From assembly GCF_038443385.1 (NCBI RefSeq), contig NZ_CP151726.1, positions 8,246,001-8,310,000 of the forward strand: a stretch of DNA of 64,000 bases. Direction: 5' to 3'. Positions 17,696 through 27,228 of the stretch are shown one piece after another. How positions within the stretch are numbered: the first letter of the stretch is position 1; every line of letters starts with the position of its first letter. The stretch comes from Stieleria varia (GTDB lineage Bacteria; Planctomycetota; Planctomycetia; Pirellulales; Pirellulaceae). The translations under genes were made by a program, and so were the position numbers. Below the pieces are notes generated by a model. It ran no database searches. It saw only the letters and a program-made list of their open reading frames with translations, and had not been told where the DNA came from.

Positions 17696-18874
17696 TCACA
17701 CGCCCTGCTTCAGTAGCACGCGTAGGCCGTCGAGTACTCGGTTGAAGCGGCTTCTTGCCCTTTCGATCGCTTGGTCCTGGGTGCGGTCGCGGAGGCGTTT
17801 GGCGTGCAACTCTTTGGGTGACATTTTGACTCGCCCCGATGCAATGTCGGCGTCTTCTCGCATCAATCGCTGGCTACGTGCGGACGCATTGGCGACAAAC
17901 TTTCCGTTCAAGCTTTCAATGATCTGCAAAGCCAAATCATATTGCCCCGTACGAAACTCTTTGTCGCGGACATAGGCGATCTGGTCCGCTCCGGGAACAA
18001 TCCCGCAGCGCTGCGCGGAATCCATCAGTTGGCTCAGCGCCCCCATGTCCAGCACGCGGTCACGTACTTCGTCCGTCGCTCCTTCGTCGTCGCTCAGTTG
18101 CCGGACTTCTGCAGGGGAACGCAGCAGCACGACGACCTTGCGTTCTTGGCCAAATTCCACCAGTACATTCAGCGGAACATGAAACGTGCCGCCGGTCGCC
18201 AAGTTCACCATCTCGACCGGCTCGCGTCCGTCGACTTTCGAGAGACATACCAGCAAGCTTTCATCGTCTCCCTTGAGGAAACAAACCGTGCCGGCGACGA
18301 CATCTTGATCGGTTTGGATCGGTTGAAACCCGAAACGCTGTCCGATCAGTTCGATCTGTTCTTGAGTTGTCGATTGCATGAACTGATCGACAAAATCGGG
18401 GCTCACTTCATCGGCCGTCAAGGTGTCAGCGTCCAATCCGCTTTCGCTGGGACTCTCATCGTTCGTTGCCGACTCACTATCGGCGACATCACTTGAGGCA
18501 TCGTCCGTCGGTGGTGCGGATTCTGCCTGCGCAGCTTCCTTTGCCTTCTTCGTCTTTTCTTTGTCACTCAGCTTTTTTAGTTCAGGCAGCACTTCATCGA
18601 TCATCGCCAGAATCTCTTCGGCTTTCTCGCGTTTCCGCACTAGGCGGCGGATCTGTCGATCGGCATCCTTGGCTTTCGGATCGACTTGTTTGACGGGATC
18701 CTGTTTCAGAATCCGGAATCGGCTCTCCTGATACTTTTCCTGCGCCTCGGTCATTTTCCCCAAGGCAGCCGTGTACTGCTGATCCAAGAATAGTGAGCGA
18801 GCGTCCATGACCAGAGGGGCAGATCGGCTGCCACGCAATTCGTCGTAGATACTTTGCAGGTCTTCGGCATTCAT
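17696..18874 (-). CDS. hypothetical coiled-coil protein
   Basis: A 392-residue soluble protein without signal peptide. Residues 25-125 are charged and helical with a probable coiled coil (RRLVRKREKAEEILAMIDEV). An acidic Ser/Asp-rich linker spans about 120-160. The C-terminal 230 residues form an alpha/beta domain ending in a basic helix. No family recognised. It lies between the MFS gene (convergent, 190 bases away) and the pectate-lyase-like gene upstream on the same strand (82 bases), in front of which a small GGCTCCG/CGGAGCT palindrome occurs. Confidence 0.65.
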   Translation of the reverse strand: MNAEDLQSIYDELRGSRSAPLVMDARSLFLDQQYTAALGKMTEAQEKYQESRFRILKQDPVKQVDPKAKDADRQIRRLVRKREKAEEILAMIDEVLPELKKLSDKEKTKKAKEAAQAESAPPTDDASSDVADSESATNDESPSESGLDADTLTADEVSPDFVDQFMQSTTQEQIELIGQRFGFQPIQTDQDVVAGTVCFLKGDDESLLVCLSKVDGREPVEMVNLATGGTFHVPLNVLVEFGQERKVVVLLRSPAEVRQLSDDEGATDEVRDRVLDMGALSQLMDSAQRCGIVPGADQIAYVRDKEFRTGQYDLALQIIESLNGKFVANASARSQRLMREDADIASGRVKMSPKELHAKRLRDRTQDQAIERARSRFNRVLDGLRVLLKQGV

Positions 18875-18956
18875 GAACGCAGTTTAGAAAGATGAGGAAA
18901 ATGGGGCTCCGCCGGAGCTCAGTATAGCGTCTCAGAGCAGCGAGCCCGAACCTCCA

Positions 18957-20459
18957 TCATCGAACGCGTTTTGCCGCCGCCAACCAATCGGCCAGCACCC
19001 TCATGTTCTTGATGAACACGGCGGACTCAACCACTCCCTCAGCGGGGGTTACTTTCTTTCCATCTCCGTCGCGAACAAACGTGGGCGTTAGCCAAGCACC
19101 ATCGCTTCGCTGGGCCGCAAGCACCGGTGCCACCGCTTTGGCCAGAGTCTTGAGTGATTTCGACTTCGGTTCCGGACCAGCGTTGATCAAACGCTGATAC
19201 TCGCGGTCCAATGGTTCGAGCTTGGACTCGACGATGAATCCATAGTGATCGGGCACATTCGAGTCGTCGCTGGTCAGTTGGTATTCCTTGTCGAAGTACA
19301 ATGGTCGATTCGTTTGCAGCTCGTAGTATCGCGCCAACTGGCCGTCCTTGCGCAGAGAGTTGCGAAGGTATTTCAGTGCAGGACCGATCGGCTGCAAAAA
19401 ACGCTCTTGCCCGGTTTCTCGATACAATTTCAGCAGCGTCGCGATCACGTCCTGGGACTCACCACCGGTAATCGCCGGCGGCTCAAACTTGCGTTCCCAG
19501 ACCGGATGCATGTTTTCGTCGTACTGCTGAGCCCAAGCCGGTTGGGGCATCGGCATCTGAGCATTGACCAAGAAGTCTCCGCCGCGAATGGCACTTTGCC
19601 GATACCGATCGTCGTCGTAAACGTCTGCCGCCAGCAACATCGTCTCGATCATGTTGGTGGTGATCCGGTCGTTGAGACCGTAACACCCGTTCCATGCATT
19701 GGGCCACTTGCGAGGCCAATCTTTGGGATAGCTGGCCCTCAAGATGGGATAAAAGGATTCGCTAGGTGGCGAAGGTTGAAAGCGGTCATAGTTGTGCCCC
19801 CATGCGCCGATCGGATACTGCGCGTTCAGAGTCGATTGCAAAGCATACAATGCCGCGTCGTGAATCTCTTGATGCTTGAAACCGAGTTCTTGGTCCAACT
19901 TTGCCAAGAACCGAATGCTGGCTGGCGTCGTGTCGTCGTCGATCAACGTCTTGTTGGCCTTGTTCTTGCCCTGTCGCCAAACAGTCCATCCACCGGGTGA
20001 TGGCGTTGGCGTGATCTGGTCCTTTCCGCCGTGTGGACCAACTCGATACGGAATTTTTTTCCGAAGCGACGGATCGAACTCGATCGAGTAGCCCCAACCG
20101 CCGCTGCGCAACTGTCCGGCGACCAACGCGTTTCCGGCATCGATCGCGGCGTCAAGATGAACTTTGTCGCCGCTGGCCTGGTAGGCTTGCAACATCGCCA
20201 TGCCGACTGCGGGCGTCCCCGGTGGTTGCACCCAGATGCGATCGGGTCCGGCGATGCCTTCGCCGTTGGAGTACTTGCCGTCAGCGCTCGACACATAAGC
20301 ATAACCCCCGTGGTCAGCGATTTGATCTCGCATGAACGAGGTCGCCGAAACCATGGCTTGACGAACGGACTGCTGGGTGAAGGACGGATCCTGTGCCGTT
20401 CCCATCCGCACAGAAATCAAAAGAAACGCAAGGGCAGGGCAGAGCAGGGCAATACGCAT
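18957..20459 (-). CDS. secreted pectate-lyase-like (PL10-type) protein
   Basis: The ATG at 20459 begins a signal peptide (MRIALLCPALAFLLISVRMG). The mature protein is an alpha/alpha-barrel with motifs of the pectic-acid lyase family PF09492/PL10: repeated GGWGYS and GGWTVWRQ, a DDDTTPASIRFLAKL stretch and paired Ala/Gly helices. It would cleave polygalacturonate or a related uronic-acid polymer outside the cytoplasm. Some planctomycete homologues are only annotated as pectate lyases by fold, and I cannot confirm catalytic residues. An in-frame ATG at 20492 is less likely because it places 11 polar residues before the signal peptide. Confidence 0.7.
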   Translation of the reverse strand: MRIALLCPALAFLLISVRMGTAQDPSFTQQSVRQAMVSATSFMRDQIADHGGYAYVSSADGKYSNGEGIAGPDRIWVQPPGTPAVGMAMLQAYQASGDKVHLDAAIDAGNALVAGQLRSGGWGYSIEFDPSLRKKIPYRVGPHGGKDQITPTPSPGGWTVWRQGKNKANKTLIDDDTTPASIRFLAKLDQELGFKHQEIHDAALYALQSTLNAQYPIGAWGHNYDRFQPSPPSESFYPILRASYPKDWPRKWPNAWNGCYGLNDRITTNMIETMLLAADVYDDDRYRQSAIRGGDFLVNAQMPMPQPAWAQQYDENMHPVWERKFEPPAITGGESQDVIATLLKLYRETGQERFLQPIGPALKYLRNSLRKDGQLARYYELQTNRPLYFDKEYQLTSDDSNVPDHYGFIVESKLEPLDREYQRLINAGPEPKSKSLKTLAKAVAPVLAAQRSDGAWLTPTFVRDGDGKKVTPAEGVVESAVFIKNMRVLADWLAAAKRVR

Positions 20460-20564
20460 GGACCGATCCCGACAGGAAGGACTGATTGACACAGTCAGTT
20501 TAGTCGAGATTGATCTTGCAAGGTGCTTGCGTCCATGAAATCAAGAAACCGTCGCCGGTTTGTG

Positions 20565-22052
20565 TCACTTCAGGTGCTGATCGATCAAGTTGATCATCGC
20601 CTGAGGTGATTCGACGGCGCCAACCGTCGAGGTTTTTGGAAAGAGTAGTTTCGGGATCGTTCCTGCGCCTGCACGCTGATAGAGAGTGACGTGTTTCTTG
20701 ATGTAGTCGGTAGGCAACTGCCCCTGCATGGTCTGCTGGAGCTTTCCGGCATCGACCACGCTCTTGGCATGTTGCATCGCCTGAGCATAACTAGGCCTTG
20801 TTTCGAATAGATAGTCGTGGAACTCTGCAAACTGATTTCGGTCGACTCGCCAGACCGCGACCGCCAGCTTTGCCAAGTCACACGCTTCGCTGTGGCTGGC
20901 ATTGGTGGACCGAACTGTCGAGTTGCACTTGCTATCCAACGGCACCGGCAACATGACGACCGCCAGTCGATCTCCGTACGACTTCATCGCCGCTTTGAGC
21001 GACTGGTGCGTTCGCTGGCAGTGCGGGCACGTGTAGTCAAACATCTCGACGAATACCATTTCCGCGTCTGGCTTTCCAATCAACGGCCAGTCACTGGTTG
21101 ACAACTTGACGCCCCCCAACACCGTCACCATCTTGGATGCCGCTTTCGAGGTCGCCGAGACCTGTCCACTGAGCAGCATCACAGGATTTGCCATGGCCAC
21201 GATGAACGGTGACCAATGTTGTTCTGTCTCCATGCGATCATTGTGCTGCTGCATTGAGTATCGCCCCGTTGAGTCCTGACTCGTTGACGACTGTGCCGTC
21301 GTCGCATCTGGCGCTGCAAAGAAAAGGGCATCGGAGTCTTCCGTTGCACTAGAATTATCACTGGGCTTATCACCGGGCTTATCAAGGGCGGCAGGAACTT
21401 CGGCATGATCGATCACCTCATAGGACTCCGTTGGCGGGGTCAAGAACTGCATGCCCATCAATACTGACAACCCAGCAACCGCCGCACCGCCGACCCATTT
21501 CAACTGACCAGACGCGACCGGGCGCTGCCAAAGAAAGGTGACAGCTAGGATCAGGCCGGCGGCATGAGCGACGAGACAGTACGGACACAGGTGCCCCAAC
21601 GCGAACACCTGCAGACCGGTAAACCAGAACGCCGCCGCCCCTGCGGACAGGCTCACGAAACCCAGCGCTAGCCAGCGAAGGTTTTGTCGACGCTGATCCG
21701 ATGGTTTGGCAAGCAGTAATCCTAATGTCGTCACGTGTAGTCCCACCGCAAAAACACTCACAGGAATTGCAAACACAGTCGACCATCGACTGTGTAAGAC
21801 GTGACTGCAATCAAAGGTATCTCCTCCGCTGCAACCGGCGATGGGAGACGACGTCAGTGAGGACCAAGCTAAGTAGCTGCTGACGATGATGGCAGTCACG
21901 CTACAGGCCGCCATCGTCCACCAGGCAATCGCCGTGATCTGCCCGGCATCGTGAGCCCATGGCAGCGGCTTGACGTGAGATTTGACGTGTGAATGGGAGT
22001 GCGACTGCAGCATCAGCGGACGAGACTGCCCACGAAGTTCGATCAAGGACAT
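20565..22052 (-). CDS. VKOR-DsbA fusion (disulfide-bond formation)
   Basis: The N-terminal half (about 40-205 from the chosen start) is a vitamin K epoxide reductase domain with four to five membrane helices. Its loop cysteines are in CSGGDTFDCSHVL and its active-site pair is CPYC. A linker leads to a DsbA/thioredoxin-like domain (about 315-490) with motif CPHC in FDYTCPHCQRTHQSL. Such fusions oxidise cysteines in exported proteins and pass electrons to quinone. The start at 22052 is a choice: the frame stays open to 22136, but those residues look non-coding. Cys-rich exported proteins in the neighbourhood are possible clients. Confidence 0.85.
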   Translation of the reverse strand: MSLIELRGQSRPLMLQSHSHSHVKSHVKPLPWAHDAGQITAIAWWTMAACSVTAIIVSSYLAWSSLTSSPIAGCSGGDTFDCSHVLHSRWSTVFAIPVSVFAVGLHVTTLGLLLAKPSDQRRQNLRWLALGFVSLSAGAAAFWFTGLQVFALGHLCPYCLVAHAAGLILAVTFLWQRPVASGQLKWVGGAAVAGLSVLMGMQFLTPPTESYEVIDHAEVPAALDKPGDKPSDNSSATEDSDALFFAAPDATTAQSSTSQDSTGRYSMQQHNDRMETEQHWSPFIVAMANPVMLLSGQVSATSKAASKMVTVLGGVKLSTSDWPLIGKPDAEMVFVEMFDYTCPHCQRTHQSLKAAMKSYGDRLAVVMLPVPLDSKCNSTVRSTNASHSEACDLAKLAVAVWRVDRNQFAEFHDYLFETRPSYAQAMQHAKSVVDAGKLQQTMQGQLPTDYIKKHVTLYQRAGAGTIPKLLFPKTSTVGAVESPQAMINLIDQHLK

Positions 22053-22250
22053 GACTGGATTCCAAAGACAAAGGTGAATTTTCGAGGTGCTGAGACTAGC
22101 GATGAGCAGTTTTCGTTCCAATTGACGAAGCAGCATTACCCTGCCGGTTTCTGCCCCCTATACGACGAATCGAGAGCACAAAATGATGTGTTTTCAACCA
22201 AAGTGAAAGACAATAAACCAACCAAGGTTTTGCCACGGGCCCGTGACGTA

Positions 22251-22865
22251 CTATTTCGGCGAATACGCCTCCAACGAGCGAGCCACCATTTCGCCGTTCT
22301 CAGGCTCCATTTCGGCAAACACCAACAGCCCCGCACTCAGCATTTCATGCGAAACAACTTCTCCGTCGAGCGTGACCATGGCATCGTCACTGATCGTCGC
22401 TGAAACTCGACCGCCACGAAAACCGCGAATGACGATCAAATCGTCCACTTTGGACGCAAGCAACCCACGTACCATCTCAGTCCCCGGTGGTTTCGAGGTT
22501 GTATTGAAAGACGACGCACGCCCCCGTCGACTCCCGTTGAGTTGATGGTGTCGTATTTCGATCGGAACACGTTCCACTTGAATTCGATTGTTCACGTAGC
22601 GAACACCCTCAATCTCGGCTACGCGACGTTCGATCCGAGATCGCTCGCGATAGCTCGTTACTGCCCCAGCCAACGTGACTTTGCCAGCGACTACCCGAGC
22701 ATCAATCTCGGAATGAACCAACGGGAATATGTCGCGTATCTCCTGATTCACTTCCGCTTTGATACGATGATCGAATACTCGTGCTTGCTGGTCCGTCTCG
22801 GCTCTCAGCGTTGCAGACAGGCAGATCGTCAGGCAAAAGACAACGGTGGGGCTTAGACGAGACAT
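22251..22865 (-). CDS. exported BON-domain protein
   Basis: Start ATG at 22865 is favoured by GAGG eight bases upstream; the in-frame ATG at 22871 is too close to it. After a signal peptide (MSRLSPTVVFCLTICLSATLRA) the protein carries a BON domain: VHSEIDARVVAGKVTLAGAVTSYRERSRIERRVAEIEGVRYVNNRI, about residues 45-100. A second, divergent unit near 140-190 contains VTLDGEVVSHEM. BON domains bind membranes or phospholipids in periplasmic stress proteins such as OsmY. It lies upstream of the VKOR-DsbA gene on the same strand, about 200 bases away. Confidence 0.8.
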   Translation of the reverse strand: MSRLSPTVVFCLTICLSATLRAETDQQARVFDHRIKAEVNQEIRDIFPLVHSEIDARVVAGKVTLAGAVTSYRERSRIERRVAEIEGVRYVNNRIQVERVPIEIRHHQLNGSRRGRASSFNTTSKPPGTEMVRGLLASKVDDLIVIRGFRGGRVSATISDDAMVTLDGEVVSHEMLSAGLLVFAEMEPENGEMVARSLEAYSPK

Positions 22866-22871
22866 GTTCAT

Positions 22872-23298
22872 TACCTCAAGATTCGAGATAGATCGCTCCG
22901 AGACGTGAATGCTATCGGGGCGTCAGCAATCGTAGGCTCATGGCCTGAAGCTCATAGCATGCAATCCGAAGCTCATAGCGTGCCAATCAGCTTGGGCGAG
23001 CTAATTCATCAATTTCACTCTCATCACTGCCCCGGTGATGACACCGACGTGACCATCACGACACGATCGCTACCATCACTTGATACCAGTCGTTGCAGCA
23101 ATCGACGAAAAAGCCACACCTCGGCCTCTCGGTCATCAGACGCAATTCGCTACGCTACGCTTAACGCGGGACCGAGGGTAGAATGAGTCAGTGAAGGCGA
23201 TGAACTGCGGTCGGAACGATCCGAAAGGCAATCCAGATCGATGAATCCCGCCATACACCGGCCTGGAATTCACACCCGGAACTCTCCCGAGAACGCAA
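22872..23298. other. intergenic region before sigma-54 activator gene
   Basis: Divergent promoter region between the BON gene and the signalling cluster. A 93-codon ORF on the plus strand lacks any sign of being a protein. The only structure seen is a short repeat, GGCTCATGGCCTGAAGCTCATAGCATG, continued as GAAGCTCATAGCGTGCC, at about 22938-22984. No sigma-54 promoter was recognised by eye. Confidence 0.4.
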
Positions 23299-24786
23299 AT
23301 GTCGAAAGTCGTGGTAATCGATGACGATCCCATGGTGCAAGAATTGATTGCCGCAGCACTGAGGGACTTACCGGTCGAAGTCTCATTTGCGGATTCAGCT
23401 GAGTCAGGACTGGCAGCCATCAGGACGCAAGAACCTGACACACTGTTCTTGGACATTCGGCTGCCTGACCTATCAGGAATCGAGCTGACGGAAACAATCC
23501 ACGCGTTGGATCCCAAGCTTCCGATCATCTTCATCACCGCGTCGGACGATAGTAACACGGCGATCGAAGCAATGACGGTGGGCGCCTATGAGTTATTACT
23601 CAAGCCGTTGGATATCGGCCAGATTCAAGAAGTCGCATCGCGCGCGATTTCGGCACGTCGGATGATGCAGATCCCCGTGCGACTGAGCAACGACGAGGAT
23701 ACCTCCTCCAACGTCATGAGTGACCAGGACTCCATGATCGGACGCAGCGCGGCCATGCTGGAAGTTTACAAGGACATCGGTCGAGTCGCAAAACAAGAGG
23801 TGACGGTTCTGATCTGCGGCGAGAGTGGAACGGGCAAGGAATTGGTTGCTCGCGCCGTCTATCAACATAGTCTTCGATCGGAGAAGCCGTTCCTGGCTGT
23901 CAATTGCGCGGCGCTCTCGGAGACTTTGTTGGAGAGCGAACTGTTCGGACATGAAAAGGGAGCGTTCACCGGTGCCGATCGTCGACGCATCGGAAAATTC
24001 GAACAGTGCGACGGTGGAACGATCTTCCTGGACGAGGTTGGTGACATGTCGCCTTCTGTTCAAGGCAAAGTCTTGCGTTTGCTGCAAGAACAACGCTTTG
24101 AACGCGTCGGCGGTCGCGACACCATTCAAACGGATGTTCGAATCATCTCGGCGACCAATCGAGATTTTGAACAAATGATCCAGGACGGCGACTTTCGACT
24201 GGATCTCTATCATCGCCTCAATGGCTATCGCATCGACCTACCTCCACTGCGAGATCGCGGCGACGACATCGTCAAACTACTCGACTTCCTGCTGACAAAA
24301 TATGCCAACGAGGCGGCAAAAGACATTCAAGGAATTGCCGCCGAGACACTCGAATTGCTCAAGAGCTACGATTGGCCTGGAAACATTCGTGAGATGCAGT
24401 CCGTCATTCGCAAAGCGATTCTCAAATCGACTGGCCCCGTCTTGGTGCCTGATTGCCTCCCCAGCGAGATCTGCGGTCAAGTTAACACGACAACCCAGGA
24501 CTCTCGTGACGCCCAGTCACCGCTTCAAGAATCCGCTTCTCGCCCAAACACAGAGATCAACGACGCCGTCGATCTGGTTGCCTTTGTCGACCAATGTCGC
24601 AATGCCAAATCCACGTCTCTGTACGCCGACGCACTTGAGTTCATGGAGCGATATCTGATCGCCCGTGTGCTAGAGGAATCAGCCGGTAATCAATCCAAAG
24701 CAGCCGCAGACCTCGGAATCAGCCGAGGCAGTTTGAGAAAAAAGGTCCGTGAATTGGGATTGTCAATTGAACATCATGTCGAGTAG
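23299..24786 (+). CDS. NtrC-family sigma-54-dependent response regulator
   Basis: A 495-residue activator with all three domains. The receiver (1-120) has acidic residues D8-D10, phospho-acceptor Asp52 in LFLDIRLPDLSG and Lys in LLLKPLD. The AAA+ domain (about 150-385) has Walker A GESGTGKE, the sigma-54-contacting loop GAFTGA and Walker B GGTIFLDEVGD. The Fis-type helix-turn-helix (about 450-490) is NQSKAAADLGISRGSLRKKV. Phosphorylation should trigger oligomerisation and ATP-driven opening of sigma-54 promoters. The hybrid and plain histidine kinases directly downstream are the obvious phosphodonors. Confidence 0.95.
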   Translation: MSKVVVIDDDPMVQELIAAALRDLPVEVSFADSAESGLAAIRTQEPDTLFLDIRLPDLSGIELTETIHALDPKLPIIFITASDDSNTAIEAMTVGAYELLLKPLDIGQIQEVASRAISARRMMQIPVRLSNDEDTSSNVMSDQDSMIGRSAAMLEVYKDIGRVAKQEVTVLICGESGTGKELVARAVYQHSLRSEKPFLAVNCAALSETLLESELFGHEKGAFTGADRRRIGKFEQCDGGTIFLDEVGDMSPSVQGKVLRLLQEQRFERVGGRDTIQTDVRIISATNRDFEQMIQDGDFRLDLYHRLNGYRIDLPPLRDRGDDIVKLLDFLLTKYANEAAKDIQGIAAETLELLKSYDWPGNIREMQSVIRKAILKSTGPVLVPDCLPSEICGQVNTTTQDSRDAQSPLQESASRPNTEINDAVDLVAFVDQCRNAKSTSLYADALEFMERYLIARVLEESAGNQSKAAADLGISRGSLRKKVRELGLSIEHHVE

Positions 24787-24849
24787 CCCCCCGATCACTA
24801 CAAACAACGTTCTTTCTGTTCAGCCGCAATGCCAAGGAAGCTCATTGCG

Positions 24850-26751
24850 ATGAGGACGGACCAGAGCGATCAGAGTGATCAGAAAACACGTTTCGCGATT
24901 CCGATTCGATGGAAATTGCTAGCCACGACGGCAGCGATTGGGCTGGTGGCCGCTCTGATCGCAATCAGTGGATTGTCCAGGATGCAAGCGCTCAATGATC
25001 GCATGAACCGAATCGTTGATGTCGCGGCGGCGAAATCCAAGCTGGCTTCCTTGACCAAACAAGAGTTGGTCGCCGCGACGCGTGCTGAGAAAAACATGAT
25101 CCTTGCGAAAAGCCAAGAGGAGATGGAGCGGCACATGAACACGATCGATCGGACATTGGACGAATTGCAAAAAAACGAAACAGCACTTCGTGCATTGGTA
25201 TCTGACGAGACCCGGGAACAACTCGATCAATTTCGATCCAAGTGGGACCAATGGCAGTTCAATCATGCTGAACTGCGGCAAATGACCCGACTCAACTCCG
25301 ATGTGACTGCTCGCATGCTGTCTGTCGGAGACGCGAGAAATCAAATCGACGCCTTGGAGGGCCAACTTGTTCTCATCGGTTCTCAGTCGGACGATCCCGA
25401 AGTTCAGCGTATGGTCTTCGAACTTAGCCTTTCCGCCTTGAAACTCCAGCGATTTGAGAAAAACCTGATCCTTGCGTCGACCGCCGAGGCGGTCGACGAC
25501 TTCAGCGAACACGTTCGTCCTTTGCGACTATCGATCAGCGAGGGACTACAGCGGTTGGCAGAGATCAGCGACGCTCGATTTGACGAGCAGATCACAGCCG
25601 CCCAAATGGCGTTGGACAAATACATTGCCCTGACAGAATCGATTCGCAACTACATGGGCGACAGTGGTGACTTCCTCGTTTTTCAGCTCGCATACGGAGT
25701 CGGTGAACCGTTGGCCGACGAATCGGAAGAACTATTGAATGCAATCATCGACAGCAGCGAGATGGAAATGACGGAGTTGCAAACGGAGAGCGGAAAAGCA
25801 TACCGAACAGCTCGCAACGGATTGATCGTGCTCAGTGCGATAGGAATTGCTGTGGGCGTGTTGATTTCGTTTGTGATCGGTGGACGAATCGCCAACGATC
25901 TTGGCAAGTTAGCGGCGTACGCACAGGCAGTTCACGATGCACGTGACTTGTCGCGTCCTATTCCGGTCGTCGGTAATGACGAAGTCGGACAGGTTGCCAA
26001 AGCATTTGACGGAATGCGAAAAACCGTTTACGCGCAGAACGCCGAAATGGCCTCGCTCAACAGTGCACTGGTTGACAAATCACAGGAGATGGAACAGTTC
26101 GTTTATACCGTGTCGCACGACTTGAAATCGCCATTGGTCTCGTGCAAAGGCTTACTCGGATTACTCAAGGAAGACCTTGAGGACGAAGCCTACGATGATG
26201 TCATCGACTCGGCAAATCGACTGGAAGCAGCGACCGATCAGTTGAGCAGAATCATTGATGACTTGCTGGAACTGAGTCGTATCGGACGAAAACCTCTTGA
26301 GCTCGTCGAGGTGAACGTCCATGCCCTGATGACTCAGTTGGTGCAGGACTTGACTGAGCGTCTTGAGGTCGCAGGCGTCTCGATCTCCGTCGCAGCGAAT
26401 TTACCCGCGATCCGTGCTGACGAAAGCGATCTTCGCCGAGCGTTTGATAACCTGATCACCAACGCCATCAAATATGCAGCCGACGTGCAGGACCCTAAGA
26501 TCGAAGTCGGTGGGCTGCAATCCAAGCACGCTGTCAGGTACTTCGTTCGGGACAACGGACCCGGAATCGAACCAGGCTATCAAGAAAAGATTTTTGGTTT
26601 GTTCCAGCGACTGGACAACAAAAAAGAAGGAACCGGACTGGGACTTGCATCAGTGCGAAAGATTGCCCGGATGCACGGCGGTCGAGCTTGGGTCGAATCC
26701 AAACCGACCGAAGGTGCTACGTTCTGGATCGAGATCCCCGTAAAAGTGTGA
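24850..26751 (+). CDS. membrane sensor histidine kinase with HAMP
   Basis: One membrane helix (about 23-43 from the first ATG at 24829) leads to a long all-helical periplasmic sensor (about 45-335). A second helix, a HAMP linker and a coiled coil follow, then HisKA with the phospho-acceptor in VYTVSHDLKSPLV and an HATPase domain with N box DNLITNAIKYA, G1 DNGPGIE and G2 GTGLGLAS. The ATG at 24850 is favoured by AAGGAA ten bases upstream. The last codons overlap the GTG/TTG start region of the next response regulator, so kinase and regulator are one operon. The ligand cannot be read from sequence. Confidence 0.92.
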   Translation: MRTDQSDQSDQKTRFAIPIRWKLLATTAAIGLVAALIAISGLSRMQALNDRMNRIVDVAAAKSKLASLTKQELVAATRAEKNMILAKSQEEMERHMNTIDRTLDELQKNETALRALVSDETREQLDQFRSKWDQWQFNHAELRQMTRLNSDVTARMLSVGDARNQIDALEGQLVLIGSQSDDPEVQRMVFELSLSALKLQRFEKNLILASTAEAVDDFSEHVRPLRLSISEGLQRLAEISDARFDEQITAAQMALDKYIALTESIRNYMGDSGDFLVFQLAYGVGEPLADESEELLNAIIDSSEMEMTELQTESGKAYRTARNGLIVLSAIGIAVGVLISFVIGGRIANDLGKLAAYAQAVHDARDLSRPIPVVGNDEVGQVAKAFDGMRKTVYAQNAEMASLNSALVDKSQEMEQFVYTVSHDLKSPLVSCKGLLGLLKEDLEDEAYDDVIDSANRLEAATDQLSRIIDDLLELSRIGRKPLELVEVNVHALMTQLVQDLTERLEVAGVSISVAANLPAIRADESDLRRAFDNLITNAIKYAADVQDPKIEVGGLQSKHAVRYFVRDNGPGIEPGYQEKIFGLFQRLDNKKEGTGLGLASVRKIARMHGGRAWVESKPTEGATFWIEIPVKV

Positions 26752-26786
26752 GCGAAAAACAAGTGCCTGAACCCAAGGAGAGAATA

Positions 26787-27224
26787 TTGTCCCCCCATTT
26801 ACTCACGTTCCTGCTGGTGGAAGACGACGACAATCATGCCCACTTGGTGATGCGAAGTCTGCAAAAAGCACGCGTACAGAATCGCGTTTTTCGAGTGTCC
26901 GACGGGGCAGAAGCCTTGGCGTTTTTGCGAAGTGAGGGCGATTTCGCAGACACGCCTCACCCAGATGTGGTGCTGCTGGATCTCAATCTGCCAAAACTCA
27001 GTGGGCATGAAGTCCTGGCGATCATCAAACAAGACGAACACTTGAAAACCATCCCTGTTGTCGTGATGACGACCTCGGATGCCGAATCCGATCGTGTCAA
27101 GGCGTACGAGCATCACGCAAACAGCTACGTCGTCAAACCGCTTGATTTTGACCGCTTTCGCGAATTGGTAAGAGATCTTTGCCTGTACTGGGGTGTCTGG
27201 AACGAGCCACCGGAAGGAGAATGA
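26787..27224 (+). CDS. stand-alone receiver (Rcp1/CheY-like)
   Basis: A single receiver domain. VEDDDNHAHLVMRSL supplies the acidic pocket, VVLLDLNLPKLSG the phospho-acceptor Asp, VVMTTSD the Thr and YVVKPLD the Lys. The pattern (long alpha-4 insert, Asn-His after the Asp triplet) is that of Rcp1-type regulators paired with phytochrome-like kinases. Two starts compete. TTG at 26787 has a near-perfect AAGGAG six bases upstream. GTG at 26748 overlaps the kinase stop (GTGA) and would add 13 residues. I prefer 26787. A phosphotransfer intermediate role is likely, since there is no output domain. Confidence 0.88.
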   Translation: MSPHLLTFLLVEDDDNHAHLVMRSLQKARVQNRVFRVSDGAEALAFLRSEGDFADTPHPDVVLLDLNLPKLSGHEVLAIIKQDEHLKTIPVVVMTTSDAESDRVKAYEHHANSYVVKPLDFDRFRELVRDLCLYWGVWNEPPEGE

Positions 27225-27228
27225 GCGC

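Noticed and set aside
22905-23186. 93-codon ORF before the sigma-54 activator gene
   Set aside because: Repetitive, Ser/His-rich translation with no ribosome site or family resemblance.
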